From: an uncultured Bacteroides sp.
GTDB lineage: Bacteria; Bacteroidota; Bacteroidia; Bacteroidales; Bacteroidaceae
Direction of reading: 5' to 3'
Assembly (NCBI GenBank): GCA_900544075.1
Contig: UQTJ01000066.1
Location: forward strand, 1 to 10,699
Length of the DNA stretch: 10,699 nucleotides
Part shown: piece by piece, positions 1 through 7,707 of the stretch
Numbering within the stretch: position 1 is the first letter of the stretch
Layout: each line of letters begins with the position of its first letter
Notes under the pieces: generated by a model
Database searches by the model: none
Seen by the model: only the letters and a program-made list of their open reading frames with translations
What the model was told of the DNA's origin: nothing
Made by a program: the position numbers and the translations under genes

Positions 1-2857
1 GTTTTTCCAGCATCATCTTGCGAACCAAGTTAGACGGAAGTGTATAACCAATAGTAATATTGTTTACACTCAGGTAGTTAGAGCTTGCAAGCCAGCGAGT
101 TGAAGTAGAATTTGTATACTTATCCTGCGCATTCAGACGAGGTACATCCGTATATTTATTTTCCGGAGTCCAGGCATTGTAAATATCCTTGTGCCAGTTC
201 TGTCCGTCACCTTTTCCAGCCATCATGAAACGATAACCTGAGTCATAAATCTGACCACCCAACTGATAAGACAACTGGATAGAAGCATCAAAACCGTAAA
301 CCTGCACAGAAGTACCCAAACCACCGTATACCTTCGGCATCAAGTTGTCTGTAGCTACCTTGTTTGTAGTCTGAGCTAATGCATAGTTCTCTGTTTTGTA
401 CAACTCACCCTTTTCATCTTTTGCCCAATACCAAGCTAAACCATTATCTGGATTTACTCCTGCATAATCCACCAAGTACATACGGTACATTGATTCACCT
501 TCTTCGTAAATGTAGTTTCCATCAATCAACTGACCATCCAAGTCCGGATGCAACTTGTTGATTTTATTTTTGATGAAAGTGGCATTCAAATTCACATCCC
601 AAGTAAAGTTCTTCTGGTTGAAAATCAAATAAGTCAAATCCAATTCAAAACCAGAGTTGGTCATAGAACCTACGTTCATCGGAATAGAAGTATAACCCAC
701 ACTTCCGGCAACCGGTTTGTTGTAAAGCATATCGCTTGACTTACGACCGAAGTATTCAGCCGATCCGTTCAAACGGTTATTGAACAAAGCAAAGTCAACA
801 CCCACGTTATATGAAGTTGAAGTTTCCCAAGTCAAATCCCGATTACCTTTTGCAATCATCGTACCGTCAGAGAACACACCGTCTGCACCTGTCATGTTAT
901 ACTGGTCCATCCATGGATAATAGTTCTTGCTTGTACCACCCACGGTATATCCACCAGCGAACAAGATATCATCATTACCCTGCTGACCGAAAGAAGCCTT
1001 CAGTTTCAACATGTTAATCCAAGTGATATCCTTCATGAAATCTTCACGTGTAATCATCCAAGCCACACTTGCAGCCCAGAAGTCACCCCAACGATTTTCA
1101 GGAGCAAAACGAGAAGAAGCATCACGGCGGTAAGAAACGTTACCAAAATATTTGTCATCATAAGAGTAGTTTACACGACCGAAGAAACCTTCAGTAGCAT
1201 AAGTCAACTTCATACCACTGGCAGTCTTCTTATCAATTGTATTGCTGATATAGAAGCTTTCCGGATCATACAGATTCTGACCAGAACCAGTCAATTCTGT
1301 ATATTGGTATGAATAACCATCATAACCGGCAGTAATATCAAAATGATGTACATCTTTCACTGCAAACTGATAGTTAGCTACATACTGCTGGTCGAAACCG
1401 AAAGTACGCATTGCAGCCTGATAAGCATTACCTCCATAAGAAGCACTCTGACCCATATATGCGTTACCCAAATCATTGTAACGTGTATTGTCGATATTCA
1501 TACCAAAGCGTGCGCTGATAGTCAGACCTTTAATCGGAGTCAATTCAGCAAACCAGTTTGCATTCAGCACGTCAGCCAAATATTCAGTCTTATTATAAAT
1601 AAGGTCACCTGCCGGATTGGCAATGGACATAAATGCACGTGATGAAGGAGTACTTACACCATCACCATAATCATACACCTTACGACCGTTCAGTGTCATA
1701 ATCTGTTTGTCAGATCCACGTACATACATCGGATAAACCGGAGCAATGTTATTGGCAATATAGAAAGCATTACCGGAAGATGATGTATTATTCTGATCGC
1801 CCGGATAGTTACTCTTTGAATTTACATAGTTCATGTTGGCACCCACTTTCAACCAGTCTGTCACCTTGTAGTCACCTTTCAAACGACCGCTGAAGCGAGT
1901 CAGGCCAGAACCTTCAATTACACCCTGGTCATCCAGGTAGCCAAAAGCCATATAGAAAGTAGACTTGTCGTTACCTCCGGACACATTCAAGTTGTATTCC
2001 TGACGAAGTGAAGTCCTGAAAGTCTCATCCGCCCAGTTATCCGGTATATAATAATAGCCTTTCGCATCAGTATATCCCAGCGTAGCATTCGGATTCAGCA
2101 AACCGTTGCTACCAATCAGCAACTGACCTTCAGGCACTGTATAAATCTGGTAACCTACACCACCATTTCCAGCAGAAAGCAAAGTATTGTTTGCAGCAAC
2201 ATTGGCAGCCTGCGGAGTCATACCATTAGTCTGTACATAACCATTATAAATAGCGTCGTAAGCCTTTTCCAGATAATTCTTTGAACTTGTCAGTACATCG
2301 TAGTTCTTTACGCCACGGGAGTTAGCACCCCATTTTGCATCGAAGTTTACACGCGCCTTACCAGAAGTACCTTTTTTAGTAGTAATCATAATGATACCGT
2401 TTGCACCACGCGCACCATACAACGCTGTAGAGGCCGCATCTTTCAACACTGTCATTGATTCAATATCTGCAGAGTTAATAGAAGACAAGTCACCATCATA
2501 AGGCACACCATCAACTACATACAACGGATCTGTTCCGGCATTGATTGATCCGACACCACGGATACGTACTTTCGCATCTTCACCCGGCTGACCGTTATTG
2601 CTCAAAATCTGCACACCAGCTACAGCTCCAGCTAACGCATTTGAAACGTTTGATACCTGACGTTTCTCAATCTTATCAGCTTTCATCACTGCTGCAGAAC
2701 CTGTAAATGACCCTTTGGTAGAAGTACCATACGCAGTTACCACAACTTCATCAAGTACTTCCGCATCAGACTTCAACACCACTTTTACGACAGGCCTAAT
2801 CTTCACTTCTTGCGACTGCATTCCGATGAAAGAAATGACCAAAGTTCCGGCGGAACT
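1..2857 (-). CDS. SusC-like TonB-dependent transporter, 5'-truncated silent cassette (C-terminus beyond left edge)
   Basis: About 952 codons read without a stop on the minus strand. The visible protein begins SSAGTLVISFIGMQSQEV, which is the end of the carboxypeptidase-like domain of SusC proteins. The TonB-box-like LDEVVVTA follows at about residues 35-42, then a plug domain (about 45-180, with NALAGAVAGVQI, DPLYVVDGVP and LYGARGANGIIMITTK) and a long 22-strand-type barrel. The last visible residues are RKMMLEK, and the C-terminus lies outside. The frame continues upstream only to a TGA at 2900-2902, with no ATG. The first in-frame ATG (2819-2821) is internal. There is therefore no signal peptide, and I find no TAnnTTTG promoter on this strand in 2858-3063. 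The family imports bound nutrients across the outer membrane with a SusD partner, which is expected to the left. As drawn, this gene should not give an exported protein. I infer a silent recombination cassette; a plain 5' deletion is the alternative. Confidence 0.9.
2779..2846. repeat. Direct repeat copy 1: near-identical SusC N-terminal segment
   Basis: This stretch matches 10632-10699 at 65 of 68 positions in the same orientation; the mismatches are at 2779, 2796 and 2810. Positions 2811-2846 are identical without a break. Extending left to 2738 gives about 97/109, and similarity then falls as the two proteins diverge after DEVVVTA. The segment encodes the end of the carboxypeptidase-like domain and the linker to the TonB box. 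The spacing between copies is 7853 bp. Confidence 0.95.
2843..2857. repeat. 15-bp dyad at the break in SusC homology (candidate recombination site)
   Basis: AGTTCCGGCGGAACT is a perfect inverted repeat with 7-bp arms (AGTTCCG / CGGAACT) around one central base. On the coding strand it reads as Ser-Ser-Ala-Gly-Thr. SusC-like coding similarity stops at its far end: the next bases are AT-rich and reach a stop codon without an ATG. The position at the homology boundary suggests a crossover core for a site-specific recombinase. That role is inference; a chance dyad in coding sequence is possible. Confidence 0.5.
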
Positions 2858-3063
2858 ATAAAATATTACAATGTGCTGATAATTAATCAAATATGAATTT
2901 CATACTAATTCTATTCAAGATGCATAATAAATTATGGATTATTTTTTATGTCACTTTTCTACCCAAGTTCTACTGAAAATACTCTTTGTATTAAAAAATC
3001 TATTAACCTACAAAACTTATATTTCTTAATTTTGAATTAGTTATAAGATAAAAAACTAACTTT
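2858..3063. other. AT-rich intergenic region between truncated SusC and divergent AAA-ATPase gene
   Basis: No gene is visible in these 206 bases. The right part carries the promoter of the plus-strand gene. On the minus strand I looked for a TAnnTTTG element that could drive the truncated SusC gene and found none. The left end begins directly at the dyad where SusC coding similarity stops, so this may be foreign flank brought next to the cassette by rearrangement. Confidence 0.6.
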
Positions 3064-3064
3064 G
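3031..3064 (+). promoter_or_regulatory. Bacteroides-type sigma-ABfr promoter for the AAA-ATPase-like gene
   Basis: TTTG at 3031-3034 and TAACTTTG at 3057-3064 fit the Bacteroides -33 (TTTG) and -7 (TAnnTTTG) elements, with 22 bases between them. Transcription would start near 3070, giving a leader of about 15 bases before the ATG at 3085. The -7 element overlaps the GTG at 3064, which argues against that GTG being the start codon. Confidence 0.65.
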
Positions 3065-3084
3065 TGAATAAACACTTTTACAAA

Positions 3085-4635
3085 ATGAGAAAATATCCTG
3101 TAGGCATACAAAGCTTTGAAAGCCTTCGTAAAGGAGGGTATCTATATATAGATAAAACAGAACTTATTTATCGCTTAATTTCAACCGGAAAGTATTACTT
3201 TTTTAGTCGTCCTAGAAGGTTTGGAAAGAGCTTGTTAATTTCCACATTGGAGGCTTATTACTCAGGGCGTAAAGAATTATTCCAAGGATTGTTTATTAAT
3301 GAAGTGGAAAGAGACTGGAATTCTTATCCTATTTTACACTTTGACCTGAATGCACAGAAATATGATTCACCGGAAAGTTTAAATGATATATTAAATGATA
3401 TCCTTGTAAAATGGGAAAAAATCTATGGAACAGAATCCAGTGAAGTTTCTCTTTCTTTACGATTTCAGGGAATAATCCAACGAGCGGCCGAAAAAACAGG
3501 AAAAAGTGTTGTTATTCTGGTAGACGAATATGACAAGCCAATGCTTCAAGCGATAGGAAACAACGACTTACAGAACGCTTATCGTGACACATTAAAAGCT
3601 TTTTATGGAGCATTGAAAAGTAAAGATCAATATATTCAATTTGCTTTATTGACAGGAGTTACCAAATTTAGTAAGGTAAGTATCTTCAGCGACTTGAATA
3701 ATTTAATGGATATTTCTTTTGATAAACGATATGCGGAACTTTGTGGAATAACAGAAAATGAAATTCATACTTGGCTAGAAGAAGATTTGCATGAACTATC
3801 AGCTAATACAAATATGAGTTATGAACAAGTGTGCAAATCTCTGAAGGAACGTTATGATGGCTATCATTTTACAGAAGATTCAAATGGACTATATAATCCG
3901 TTCAGCCTTTTGAACACTTTTGCCAGAATGAAGTTCGGAAATTATTGGTTTGAAACAGGAACACCCAGTTATTTAGCACAACTACTTAAACAAAATAGAT
4001 GTAACCTGACTAGGCTTTCTAGCGAAGTTGTTACAAGTGATCTGCTGAATGGAGTAGATACATTAATAAATAGTCCTATTCCGGTGTTATATCAAAGCGG
4101 TTATCTTACAATTAAAAGTTATAATTCCCGCTTTAATGTATATACTTTAGGATTCCCCAACAAAGAAGTGGAAGAAGGTTTTATTAGCTATTTGTTACCA
4201 TATTATGCTCATGTGCAGCCTGCAGAATCTGCATTTCAAATTATGAGCTTTATTGAAGAGGTGGAAAAAGGAGAGATAGACGCATTCTTTTTACGGCTGC
4301 AAGGTTTTTTTGCAGACACTCCTTATGAAATGATACGTGATTTAGAACTGCATTACCAGAATGTTCTTTTTATTCTGTTTAAATTACTTGGATTTTATAC
4401 AGAAGTAGAATATCATACCTCAGAAGGAAGAATTGATTTACTGATAAAAACCAACAGATTTATTTATTTAATGGAGTTTAAGCTGGGAGGTACAGCAGAG
4501 GAAGCTTTGGCACAGATAAATGAAAAGCATTATGTAACTCCTTTTCAAGTAGACAGAAGAAAGGTTTTTAAAATAGGTGTAAACTTTAGCAATAAAACAC
4601 GAAACATTCAGAAATGGATTATCGAAGAAGTGTAA
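3085..4635 (+). CDS. AAA-ATPase-like / PD-(D/E)XK nuclease-superfamily protein
   Basis: This 516-residue protein has the two-part layout of the PF09820 (AAA-ATPase_like) plus PF08011 (PDDEXK_9, formerly DUF1703) family. It starts MRKYPVGIQSFE, typical of the family. A Walker A variant, SRPRRFGKS, is at 41-49, with Arg where the first Gly/Ala of the P-loop normally stands; this is usual in the family. Walker B VVILVDEYD is at 142-150, and the family motif LLTGVTKFSKVSIFSDLNN at 189-206. The C-terminal part has a PD-(D/E)XK-like core: GRIDLLIK (Asp451) then YLMEFKL (Glu464, Lys466). No signal peptide or membrane segment is seen, so it should be cytoplasmic. The in-frame GTG at 3064 would add seven residues but lies in the promoter. 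The gene is visibly more AT-rich than the SusC genes. The cellular role is unknown; ATP-dependent DNA cleavage or mobility is only an inference from the folds. Confidence 0.88.
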   Translation: MRKYPVGIQSFESLRKGGYLYIDKTELIYRLISTGKYYFFSRPRRFGKSLLISTLEAYYSGRKELFQGLFINEVERDWNSYPILHFDLNAQKYDSPESLNDILNDILVKWEKIYGTESSEVSLSLRFQGIIQRAAEKTGKSVVILVDEYDKPMLQAIGNNDLQNAYRDTLKAFYGALKSKDQYIQFALLTGVTKFSKVSIFSDLNNLMDISFDKRYAELCGITENEIHTWLEEDLHELSANTNMSYEQVCKSLKERYDGYHFTEDSNGLYNPFSLLNTFARMKFGNYWFETGTPSYLAQLLKQNRCNLTRLSSEVVTSDLLNGVDTLINSPIPVLYQSGYLTIKSYNSRFNVYTLGFPNKEVEEGFISYLLPYYAHVQPAESAFQIMSFIEEVEKGEIDAFFLRLQGFFADTPYEMIRDLELHYQNVLFILFKLLGFYTEVEYHTSEGRIDLLIKTNRFIYLMEFKLGGTAEEALAQINEKHYVTPFQVDRRKVFKIGVNFSNKTRNIQKWIIEEV

Positions 4636-4636
4636 C

Positions 4637-4676
4637 TAGATAAACTTGCCCAAGTATATTACAAGGAGTTTATCTA
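4637..4676. repeat. Inverted repeat just after the AAA-ATPase-like stop codon
   Basis: TAGATAAACT (4637-4646) and AGTTTATCTA (4667-4676) are perfect 10-bp inverted arms around a 20-base loop, beginning one base after the stop codon. No T-run follows, so a simple intrinsic terminator is unlikely. It could be an mRNA 3'-end stem or the footprint of an inserted element. Confidence 0.55.
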
Positions 4677-4698
4677 ACAAAGAGGCTAACCCCAAAGT

Positions 4699-4731
4699 TG
4701 AAGTGCCCCCCCAAAAAAAGGTTAGACAGTT
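4699..4731. mobile_element. Possible IS3/IS150-type terminal repeat remnant
   Basis: The stretch reads TGAAGTG, then C7 (4706-4712) and A7 (4713-4719), then GGTTAGACAG. This resembles, from memory, the common IS3-family terminus TGAACTGCACCCAAAAAGTTAGACA, with length changes in both homopolymers. No transposase gene or opposite end is visible nearby, so it would be a degenerate scar. Confidence 0.3.
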
Positions 4732-4751
4732 TAAATATTATCCCTTAATAG

Positions 4752-4780
4752 AAAGAGGCTGTCTCGGAGACAGCCTCTTT
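4752..4780. terminator. Bidirectional intrinsic terminator between convergent units
   Basis: The arms AAAGAGGCTGTCT (4752-4764) and AGACAGCCTCTTT (4768-4780) pair perfectly over 13 bp around the loop CGG. Because the stem begins with A's and ends with T's, it gives a T-rich end on both strands. It lies about 115 bases past the plus-strand AAA-ATPase-like gene and about 70 bases past the last gene of the minus-strand operon, so it can end both transcripts. Confidence 0.85.
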
Positions 4781-4849
4781 TAAATTTTGTTAAGATGGTC
4801 ATTTTAGTTTTAATCTCTTCTTTTTAAAAAAGAGAGGTAATTCTAAATT

Positions 4850-5329
4850 TTAAATTACATTATCTTCTTCAAAACCTGTACGACGGAAACCTTCTACCTT
4901 ATAAGTCTGACCATCTGCTTCTACGGTAAATGAAATCTTATCGGAAATGTGTCCACCAGGAGTTTCATAAACTCCTTCCTGAACTTTTCCTTCCGAGATT
5001 TTAATTTTTGTAGGAGCAGGGGCATCTTCTTTCGAAGCAATTGTATTCGTCACAGCTTCTACTGTCATAAAAGTACGAGCATCGTAAGACACAGACACTT
5101 TGATTTTATAATTCAATCCCTTATCTTCAAGCCACATTTCAGTAGCCACATTGGAGGCAGTATTATAAGTTCTTACGGTAAACCATTCACCGTCATTTAC
5201 ACCTTCAGATTTTACCACCCATTCGCCTGCCATCTTTTCAACGGCAGTACCACCCGGTTCGGTTTCTTCGTTACATGCAGTCAAGGCAAATGCCAGGACT
5301 GAAAATAATAGGAAAATATATTTCTTCAT
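4850..5329 (-). CDS. Small surface lipoprotein, Lipid_bd (PF12888)-like, BT2261-type
   Basis: This 159-residue protein begins MKKYIFLLFSVLAFALTAC, a lipoprotein signal peptide with lipobox LTAC and lipidated Cys19. The acidic NEETEP that follows fits Bacteroides surface export. The mature part has features I associate with the 'lipid-binding putative hydrolase' family: EWVVKSEGV near the start, then RTYNTASN, and near the end EGFRRTGFEED. The Pfam name does not prove lipid binding or hydrolysis. It is the last gene of the operon, 12 bases after its upstream neighbour, and shares that promoter. In B. thetaiotaomicron the equivalent small lipoprotein BT2261 is, as I recall, a component of the outer-membrane SusCD complex; a similar accessory substrate-binding role is inferred here. 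Confidence 0.8.
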   Translation of the reverse strand: MKKYIFLLFSVLAFALTACNEETEPGGTAVEKMAGEWVVKSEGVNDGEWFTVRTYNTASNVATEMWLEDKGLNYKIKVSVSYDARTFMTVEAVTNTIASKEDAPAPTKIKISEGKVQEGVYETPGGHISDKISFTVEADGQTYKVEGFRRTGFEEDNVI

Positions 5330-5341
5330 ACGTTTCTGTTA

Positions 5342-6124
5342 TTATTCTTCTGATTCTATTTTTTTCTCCATGTCTGCTTGAATATGAATCTCACGTCCGT
5401 CATATTCTGCAGTCCAAGATAAGGTATAGGTTTCCTTATCGTTATCAGCGGTTACACTAACCTGCAAATTTGATATAGTTACAGATTTTTCTTCCTCCTC
5501 ATCTTCTATTATCATTTCATTACTTGCCAGCCCCGTTAAGTCAGACATACTAACAGCACCTGCCTCGATAGCATTTTCCAAAAAGTAGTCAGCCTCCAAA
5601 GCAAAGTCAGTACCTTTTCCTTCCTTCAGGTTCATCCATCCACCCAGCATATCCGAAATGGTGAAAATGCCTGTTGCGACCTTAGTAACTTTCAACGGAT
5701 AAGCTGACGGAAAGCCTATTCTTTCTGTTCCATTTAAACAATAACTCCCTTCTGTATCAATCGAATAATCTCCTGAAATATCTGTATCGGCAGCTGCATT
5801 GACTACATACACAGTTTGTTTGGCAGAAGCTGCAATTCCGTCCGCATTGGCTGTGGCATAAGAAATCGGATAAATACCGATTTTCGTTTCATCCACTTTG
5901 TCAAGACCTTTTACAGTTACTTTCGAGCTTACATCTACTCCGTTTTCAGTAGCTGTAAACTTTGGGGCAGTGAATTCCGTATTCACCTGATGTTCGATGG
6001 TATCTTTCTCCAGCTGCAAGTCCACCAGATAGGTAAGACGAGAGTTATCTTCCACCGAGTCATCGCAGGCAGTAAATGTTAATACTCCTGCACATACTAT
6101 TAAGCTATATAATATTTTCTTCAT
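5342..6124 (-). CDS. Surface lipoprotein with DUF5011/DUF5012-type Ig-like domain, BT2262-type
   Basis: This 260-residue protein starts with a lipoprotein signal peptide ending FTAC (Cys20), followed by acidic DDSVEDN, consistent with surface display in Bacteroides. Residues of about 30-110 form an Ig-like module of the DUF5011/DUF5012 kind: FTATENGVDVSSKVTVKGLDKVD, then IGIYPISYATANADG and a closing TVYVVN strand. The rest (about 115-260) is a beta-rich region with SGDYSIDTEGSY and an acidic IIEDEEEEK stretch; I do not recognise an enzyme motif. It lies 35 bases after the SusD-like gene and 12 bases before the Lipid_bd-type gene, so the genes are cotranscribed. By position it matches BT2262, an accessory lipoprotein of a peptide-carrying SusCD complex. 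The role in ligand capture is inferred. Confidence 0.8.
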   Translation of the reverse strand: MKKILYSLIVCAGVLTFTACDDSVEDNSRLTYLVDLQLEKDTIEHQVNTEFTAPKFTATENGVDVSSKVTVKGLDKVDETKIGIYPISYATANADGIAASAKQTVYVVNAAADTDISGDYSIDTEGSYCLNGTERIGFPSAYPLKVTKVATGIFTISDMLGGWMNLKEGKGTDFALEADYFLENAIEAGAVSMSDLTGLASNEMIIEDEEEEKSVTISNLQVSVTADNDKETYTLSWTAEYDGREIHIQADMEKKIESEE

Positions 6125-6159
6125 AAGATTTCAATTACTAAAAATGAATCCAAATTTGA

Positions 6160-7680
6160 TTAGTTCTTATCCCACCAAACCGGCGAATCGAGCGAAGGAG
6201 ACTGCGGAGTATTGCTATTATACTTACGAGCACTCAATGGATAATAAATACGTTTTATCACTTTATCGCCTACCGGATTAATCATGTCGTTTTGCCAAGG
6301 TACAATCAAATCGCCTGCTTCATATTTATTAGCAGGAGCGTCTCCTCCTTTAGCAATAGCTTTCAACTCATCATCCGTTAAAGTAACATACTTCGGATAA
6401 TCAGTACGGCGCAATTCACTCCATGCTTCCATGTGATCTCTATAAAACAAAGCAACCCATTTCTGTTTACAGATAAGTTCCATTTTTTCGTCAGGACTAC
6501 CTGCTGTTGGCCATGCTACAGCAGTATTGAATGTAGCATTTCTTGGCACGCCACGTGAAGCAAAATCTGCATCAATACCTTTTTCATAAGCAGCTTTTGC
6601 CTTTGAATCGTTATTCAAATACTTCAAATAAACTTCCGCAATCAAGAACTGAAGCTCAGACTGTGTAAAGTAATAAACTGGCATAGTGGCAGCTTTTGTA
6701 TAATCAATACCACTTACATGCTTGTTCATCCAAAGATTGGAGTTGCCCTTTACTGTACGAGTGTTCATTTTACCACCTGGTAACTGACCTACATAGCTAT
6801 TAGTTGCTGTTGCCTTACTCAAACCATAAGCGATACGCGGGTCGTTCGTAGCTTTTAAATATTCCACCAACGGATAAGCAGCACAATGATTACCAGTCAG
6901 CCCCATTGCATTTGTTTCATACCAAGGATTCCGTTTATTTGATTCATCAGCAAAGCCACTGAAACAAACGTCACCAGTAAAGAAACTATTATTTTCAACC
7001 AATTCTTTTACTTTTGCTTCATAGCTAGCAGCATCCACACCTCCAGAAATTAAACGGAGATACATACGCAGACGCAAAGCATTGGCAAAACCTTTCCACT
7101 GGCTAACATCACCATCGAACATTAAATCTTCACTATCCATGGTTGCATCATTCAGTTCCTGTTCTGCCTTATCCATCTCTGCCAACACACCTTTGTAGAC
7201 ATCTTCACCCTTGTCCCATTTCGGATTCTGGTTATCCGCACCCTGCAAAGCTTCCGTATAAGGGAATTGGTCAAAGTTATCTACCATTACCTGAAATACA
7301 TAGGCACGTAATACAGTCGCTGCATAACGGTCAGCAGAATTTTCACTCTTATCAATTATATCCTTCAAGTCTTTCTGTGCACCCGCCATCAGCCCTGAGT
7401 AAGAGTAGCTCATAATATCACTTGCTTCAGTAAAAGCGTAGGTTGGCAAGGCATCATATTGCTGTGATTCCGGACGCTGTTCGAAATACTGTGCAAAGAA
7501 TCCCGCATTATTAAATATTTCTCCACCCACATGGGAAGCAACCAACGTCTGGGCTGCCGGAAAAATCAGATCGGCAGTCACCTGGTCATTCATCGGGTAG
7601 TCAGGGTCATCATTGATATCCAGGTCACAACTACTCAACATGCCAGCTACCAATACACTATATAATAATATCTTTTTCAT
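6160..7680 (-). CDS. SusD-like outer-membrane nutrient-binding lipoprotein (SusD_2, PF12771 type)
   Basis: This 506-residue protein has a lipoprotein signal peptide with lipobox LSSC (Cys18) and acidic DLDINDD behind it. The mature part is the helical, TPR-containing SusD fold of the PF12771 subgroup: an early region with FPAAQTLVASHVGGEIFNN and FFAQYFEQRP, a middle with SQWKGFANALRLRMYLRL, and the family motif around residues 405-430 (KQKWVALF then EAWSELRRTDYP). It ends with YPLSARKYNSN and DSPVWWDKN. SusD proteins form the lid on their SusC partner and bring ligand into the barrel. Its start is 27 bases after the SusC-like stop codon, so the two are one transcript and almost surely a cognate pair. 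The subgroup and gene order point to a BT2263-like, peptide-type system rather than a glycan one: no glycoside hydrolase is seen in the operon. Confidence 0.92.
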   Translation of the reverse strand: MKKILLYSVLVAGMLSSCDLDINDDPDYPMNDQVTADLIFPAAQTLVASHVGGEIFNNAGFFAQYFEQRPESQQYDALPTYAFTEASDIMSYSYSGLMAGAQKDLKDIIDKSENSADRYAATVLRAYVFQVMVDNFDQFPYTEALQGADNQNPKWDKGEDVYKGVLAEMDKAEQELNDATMDSEDLMFDGDVSQWKGFANALRLRMYLRLISGGVDAASYEAKVKELVENNSFFTGDVCFSGFADESNKRNPWYETNAMGLTGNHCAAYPLVEYLKATNDPRIAYGLSKATATNSYVGQLPGGKMNTRTVKGNSNLWMNKHVSGIDYTKAATMPVYYFTQSELQFLIAEVYLKYLNNDSKAKAAYEKGIDADFASRGVPRNATFNTAVAWPTAGSPDEKMELICKQKWVALFYRDHMEAWSELRRTDYPKYVTLTDDELKAIAKGGDAPANKYEAGDLIVPWQNDMINPVGDKVIKRIYYPLSARKYNSNTPQSPSLDSPVWWDKN

Positions 7681-7707
7681 AAAATACGTTTCTTGTAGAT
7701 TGAGTCA

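Noticed and set aside
1343..1642. 99-codon plus-strand open frame inside the left SusC gene
   Set aside because: It is antisense to an intact SusC barrel region, its composition reflects the complement of that gene, and no promoter precedes it.
2819..2821. Internal ATG as the true start of the left SusC gene
   Set aside because: It falls within the conserved ISFIGMQSQ strand of the N-terminal domain and would give a protein without signal peptide, so it could not reach the outer membrane.
2980..2988. TACTCTTTG as a second promoter -7 element on the plus strand
   Set aside because: It has three rather than two bases between TA and TTTG and sits too far from the gene; the 3031/3057 pair fits better.
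3734..3743. CGGAACTTTG inside the AAA-ATPase-like gene, inverted relative to the SusC repeat edge
   Set aside because: Only 10 bases match, with no flanking similarity and no dyad; it encodes ordinary residues of that protein (within AELC). A chance match.
4815..4834. CTCTTCTTTTTAAAAAAGAG as a second terminator near the operon end
   Set aside because: Pairing is nearly all A-T with a bulge and very weak; the GC-rich stem at 4752-4780 explains termination.
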